Positions 5,239-7,286 of a stretch of DNA of 7,286 bases are shown piece after piece. The position numbers and the translations under genes were made by a program. Below the pieces are notes generated by a model that worked only from the letters and a program-made list of their open reading frames with translations, was not told where the DNA came from and did not search any database. This DNA comes from Mycobacteriaceae bacterium (GTDB lineage: Bacteria > Actinomycetota > Actinomycetes > Mycobacteriales > Mycobacteriaceae). Position 1 is the first letter of the stretch. Each line of letters starts with the position of its first letter. The stretch lies in the NCBI GenBank assembly GCA_019242135.1, contig JAFAWC010000108.1, positions 1 to 7,286 of the forward strand, given 5' to 3'.

Positions 5239-6715
5239 GACTGCACAAATCGGCTTCGAGCCGCGAATGCTCATCGACGGCAACCTTGTCGACGGACAGG
5301 CGGGCACGTTCGCCAACATCAACCCCGCCACCGAGGAGGTGATCGGGTCGGTCGCCGACGCGTCTACGGCCGACATGCACCAAGCGATCGATGCCGCTCG
5401 GCGCGCCTTCGACGACACCGACTGGTCCCGCAACCACGAGTTCCGCAAGCGCTGCCTGGAACAATTCCAGGGGGCGCTGGAGGCCGAACGCGAAGCGCTG
5501 CGCGAAGAACTGATCCTGGAAGCGGGCTGTCCGCGGGCGGTCACCTTTGGGCCGCAACTCGATGCGCCGCTGGCCGATGCGCTGCGGTATCCGGTCAAGC
5601 TGATCGACGAATATCCGTGGGAGACGAACCTTGGCGACGCGTTCGTGTCGCTGACCGGGCAGATGACCACCCGCAAGGTGTGGCGCGAACCGGTCGGGGT
5701 GGTCGGGGCGATCGTGCCGTGGAATTTCCCGTTCGAGGTGACCATCCACAAGCTGGCTCAGGCGCTGGCCACCGGCAACACCGTGGTATTGAAACCCGCG
5801 CCGGACACCCCGTTCAACGCCACCCGGCTCGGCCGCATCATCGCCGAATCGACTGACATCCCAGCAGGAGTCGTCAACGTCGTCACCGCATCCGATCACC
5901 TGGTCGGCGAGGAGCTCACGCTGTCGCCGAAGGTCGACCTGATCTCGTTCACCGGGTCGACGGCGGTCGGCAAGCGGATCATGGAGAAGGGCGCCGCGAC
6001 CATGAAGCGGTTGTTCCTCGAACTCGGCGGCAAGTCGGCGACGATCGTGTTGGAGGACGCGGACTTCGCGCTGGCATGTGCGATCGGCATCGCGCCCTGC
6101 ATGCACGCCGGGCAGGGCTGCGCCAACCCGACACGGTTGCTGCTGCCACGGTCGCGCTACGACGAGGGCGTGGCGATCCTCAAGGCGATGTACGAGAACA
6201 TCGCGCCGGGCGACCCTCAGGACCCGGCCACCCTGTGCGGTCCGGTGATCTCGGACAAGCAGCGCCAGCGCGTGCTGGGCTATATCGGCAAGGGCATCGA
6301 CGAGGGCGCGACCTGCCTGGTCGGGGGCACCGACGCACCCGCGGGATCAGGCAAGGGTTTCTGGGTCAGACCAACGCTTTTCGTCAACGTGGACAACTCG
6401 ATGACGATCGCCCAGGAGGAAATCTTCGGCCCGGTCCTGTCGGTCATCGCGTTCGACGACGAGGACGACGCGATCCGCATCGCCAACGACAGCGTGTACG
6501 GATTGGCCGGCAACGTGATGTCGGGTTCCGTTGAGCACTCCGTGGCCGTCGCCCGCCGCCTTCGGGCCGGTTTCATCGGACTCAACGGCACCGCACCCTA
6601 CGGCGCGGACACTCCGTTCGGCGGCTACAAGGCCAGCGGCGTCGGACGCCAAAACGGAGTCGCCGGATTCGACCAGTACACCGAGATCAAATCCGTCGCC
6701 TACCCGGCCGGATGA
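5231..6715 (+). CDS. NAD(P)-dependent aldehyde dehydrogenase
   Basis: A 494-residue member of the ALDH superfamily, full length for the family. It oxidises an aldehyde to the carboxylic acid with NAD(P)+. All key residues are visible: the oxyanion Asn in PWNFP (N165), the cofactor-binding Lys in VLKPAP (K188), the Rossmann-type FTGSTAVG (240-247), the general-base Glu in LELGGK (E264), the nucleophilic Cys in HAGQGC (C297), and EEIFGP with E397 and F399, which contact the nicotinamide ribose. The sequence after the Cys (ANPTRLLLP) differs from the more common TAGTR/ALTR pattern. This is more like ALDHs seen beside P450s and SDRs in actinobacterial catabolic clusters (recollection, not a search result). 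The start overlaps the SDR stop as ATGGCTGA, so the two are translationally coupled. It probably finishes the oxidation of an alcohol or aldehyde made by its neighbours. Physiological aldehyde unknown. Confidence 0.95.
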   Translation: MAETAQIGFEPRMLIDGNLVDGQAGTFANINPATEEVIGSVADASTADMHQAIDAARRAFDDTDWSRNHEFRKRCLEQFQGALEAEREALREELILEAGCPRAVTFGPQLDAPLADALRYPVKLIDEYPWETNLGDAFVSLTGQMTTRKVWREPVGVVGAIVPWNFPFEVTIHKLAQALATGNTVVLKPAPDTPFNATRLGRIIAESTDIPAGVVNVVTASDHLVGEELTLSPKVDLISFTGSTAVGKRIMEKGAATMKRLFLELGGKSATIVLEDADFALACAIGIAPCMHAGQGCANPTRLLLPRSRYDEGVAILKAMYENIAPGDPQDPATLCGPVISDKQRQRVLGYIGKGIDEGATCLVGGTDAPAGSGKGFWVRPTLFVNVDNSMTIAQEEIFGPVLSVIAFDDEDDAIRIANDSVYGLAGNVMSGSVEHSVAVARRLRAGFIGLNGTAPYGADTPFGGYKASGVGRQNGVAGFDQYTEIKSVAYPAG

Positions 6716-6720
6716 AGGAG
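6715..6720 (+). promoter_or_regulatory. Ribosome binding site of the P450 gene
   Basis: AAGGAG shares its first base with the TGA stop of the aldehyde dehydrogenase and lies 8 bases before the ATG at 6729, ideal spacing. It selects that ATG over the later in-frame ones and links the two genes into one transcript. Confidence 0.7.
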
Positions 6721-6728
6721 CCTGCCTA

Positions 6729-7286
6729 ATGCAACTTTTCGATGACCTCGAGGACTTCGGGGCGTTCGACGACGCTGTCTCCGGTGACGTCCGCGACCCC
6801 TACACCGAGCTCGCCCGATTACGACGCGAGGAACCCGTGCAGCGCATCGACATGTCGGCGATGCCCGGCGAGGAGGGCAAGCCGGTGTTCATCGTGTACC
6901 GCTTCGAGGAGGTCCAGCAGATGCTGCGGGACAACGAGACCTTCTCGTCGGCGATCATCATCGCCGCGTTCGGCGATGTGCTCGGCGAGCACGTGATGCT
7001 CGGTATGGACGAACCCGAACACGGTCGGCACCGGTCTTTGGTGTCAAAGGCGTTCTCCCAGAAGGCATTGGCGCGCTGGGAGGACGAATTGGTTAGCCGA
7101 GTCGGCAATGAGCTGATCGACGGGTTCGTCGGCCGGGGCCGGGCGGATCTGGTCAAGGAGTTCACGTTTCCCTATCCCACCCAGATCATCGCCGGCCTGC
7201 TCGGCCTGCCGCGTGAGGACTATCCGCAGTTTCAGCGATGGTCGATCTCGCTGCTGTCCTTCACCGTCAATCCAGAGCGCGGGCGG
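6729..7286 (+). CDS. Cytochrome P450, 3'-partial
   Basis: The first 186 residues of a bacterial cytochrome P450, in frame to the right edge of the window; full proteins are about 400 residues. It starts MQLFDDLEDFGAFDD. DPYTELARLRREEPV (23-37) is the A-helix region. FIVYRFEEVQQMLRDNETFSS (54-74) is the beta-1/B-helix region. The C-helix signature MDEPEHGRHRSLVSKAF (93-109) holds the His and Arg (H98, R102) that bind the haem propionates. FPYPTQIIAGLLGLPREDYPQF (147-168) matches the usual helix D/E region before the F helix. The I helix, ExxR and haem-Cys loop fall outside the window, so activity and CYP family cannot be judged. There is no membrane anchor, so it is a soluble class I enzyme needing ferredoxin and reductase (established for the type). 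The start is supported by AAGGAG 8 bases upstream. It follows the aldehyde dehydrogenase by 13 bases and is probably the oxygenase of the cluster. Confidence 0.93.
   Translation, partial: MQLFDDLEDFGAFDDAVSGDVRDPYTELARLRREEPVQRIDMSAMPGEEGKPVFIVYRFEEVQQMLRDNETFSSAIIIAAFGDVLGEHVMLGMDEPEHGRHRSLVSKAFSQKALARWEDELVSRVGNELIDGFVGRGRADLVKEFTFPYPTQIIAGLLGLPREDYPQFQRWSISLLSFTVNPERGR

Noticed and set aside
4467..5342. Plus-strand open frame (291 codons) inside the SDR gene in another frame
   Set aside because: It is extremely Arg-rich with no motif, a typical out-of-frame reading of high-GC coding DNA.
5171..6106. Minus-strand open frame (311 codons) across the SDR/ALDH junction
   Set aside because: It lies opposite catalytic regions of the aldehyde dehydrogenase and has no domain of its own.

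Overview
The window is high-GC, densely coding DNA. All seven genes lie on the + strand, with gaps of at most 50 bases or small overlaps, so it reads as one operon-like block. GC-rich third codon positions, a GTG start, 8-base stop/start overlaps and the gene families present (AveC-like membrane protein, SDR, ALDH and P450 in a row) suggest an actinobacterium. Mycobacterium/Mycolicibacterium or a close relative is my best guess. That assignment is inference, because no rRNA or other marker is present.

Left part (1-2043): the C-terminal part of a NorD/CbbO-type von Willebrand factor A (VWA) protein, cut by the window's left edge, followed by a complete NorQ/CbbQ-type MoxR AAA+ ATPase. Such pairs are known chaperone or 'activase' systems that remodel or insert metal into a client enzyme (NO reductase, Rubisco). 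No such client is visible here.

Middle (2094-4355): a periplasmic-binding-protein-fold, amino-acid/amide-type substrate-binding protein with no signal peptide or lipobox and no transporter genes beside it. Three bases later comes a polytopic membrane protein of the AveC (spirocyclase-like) family.

Right part (4348-7286): a short-chain dehydrogenase/reductase, an NAD(P)-dependent aldehyde dehydrogenase with all catalytic residues, and the N-terminal 186 residues of a cytochrome P450 cut by the right edge. P450 to SDR to ALDH is a plausible hydroxylation, alcohol oxidation, aldehyde oxidation series on a lipophilic (terpenoid, steroid or alkyl) substrate. The substrate cannot be read from the sequence.

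The most notable non-coding signal is a pair of related AT-rich imperfect palindromes (consensus half-site about GAACAAAT). One lies 34 bases upstream of the AAA+ ATPase gene and the other 28 bases upstream of the binding-protein gene. They look like two operators for one regulator encoded outside the window. There is no intergenic stretch above 50 bases, and I see no tRNA, rRNA, CRISPR array, insertion sequence or clear terminator.
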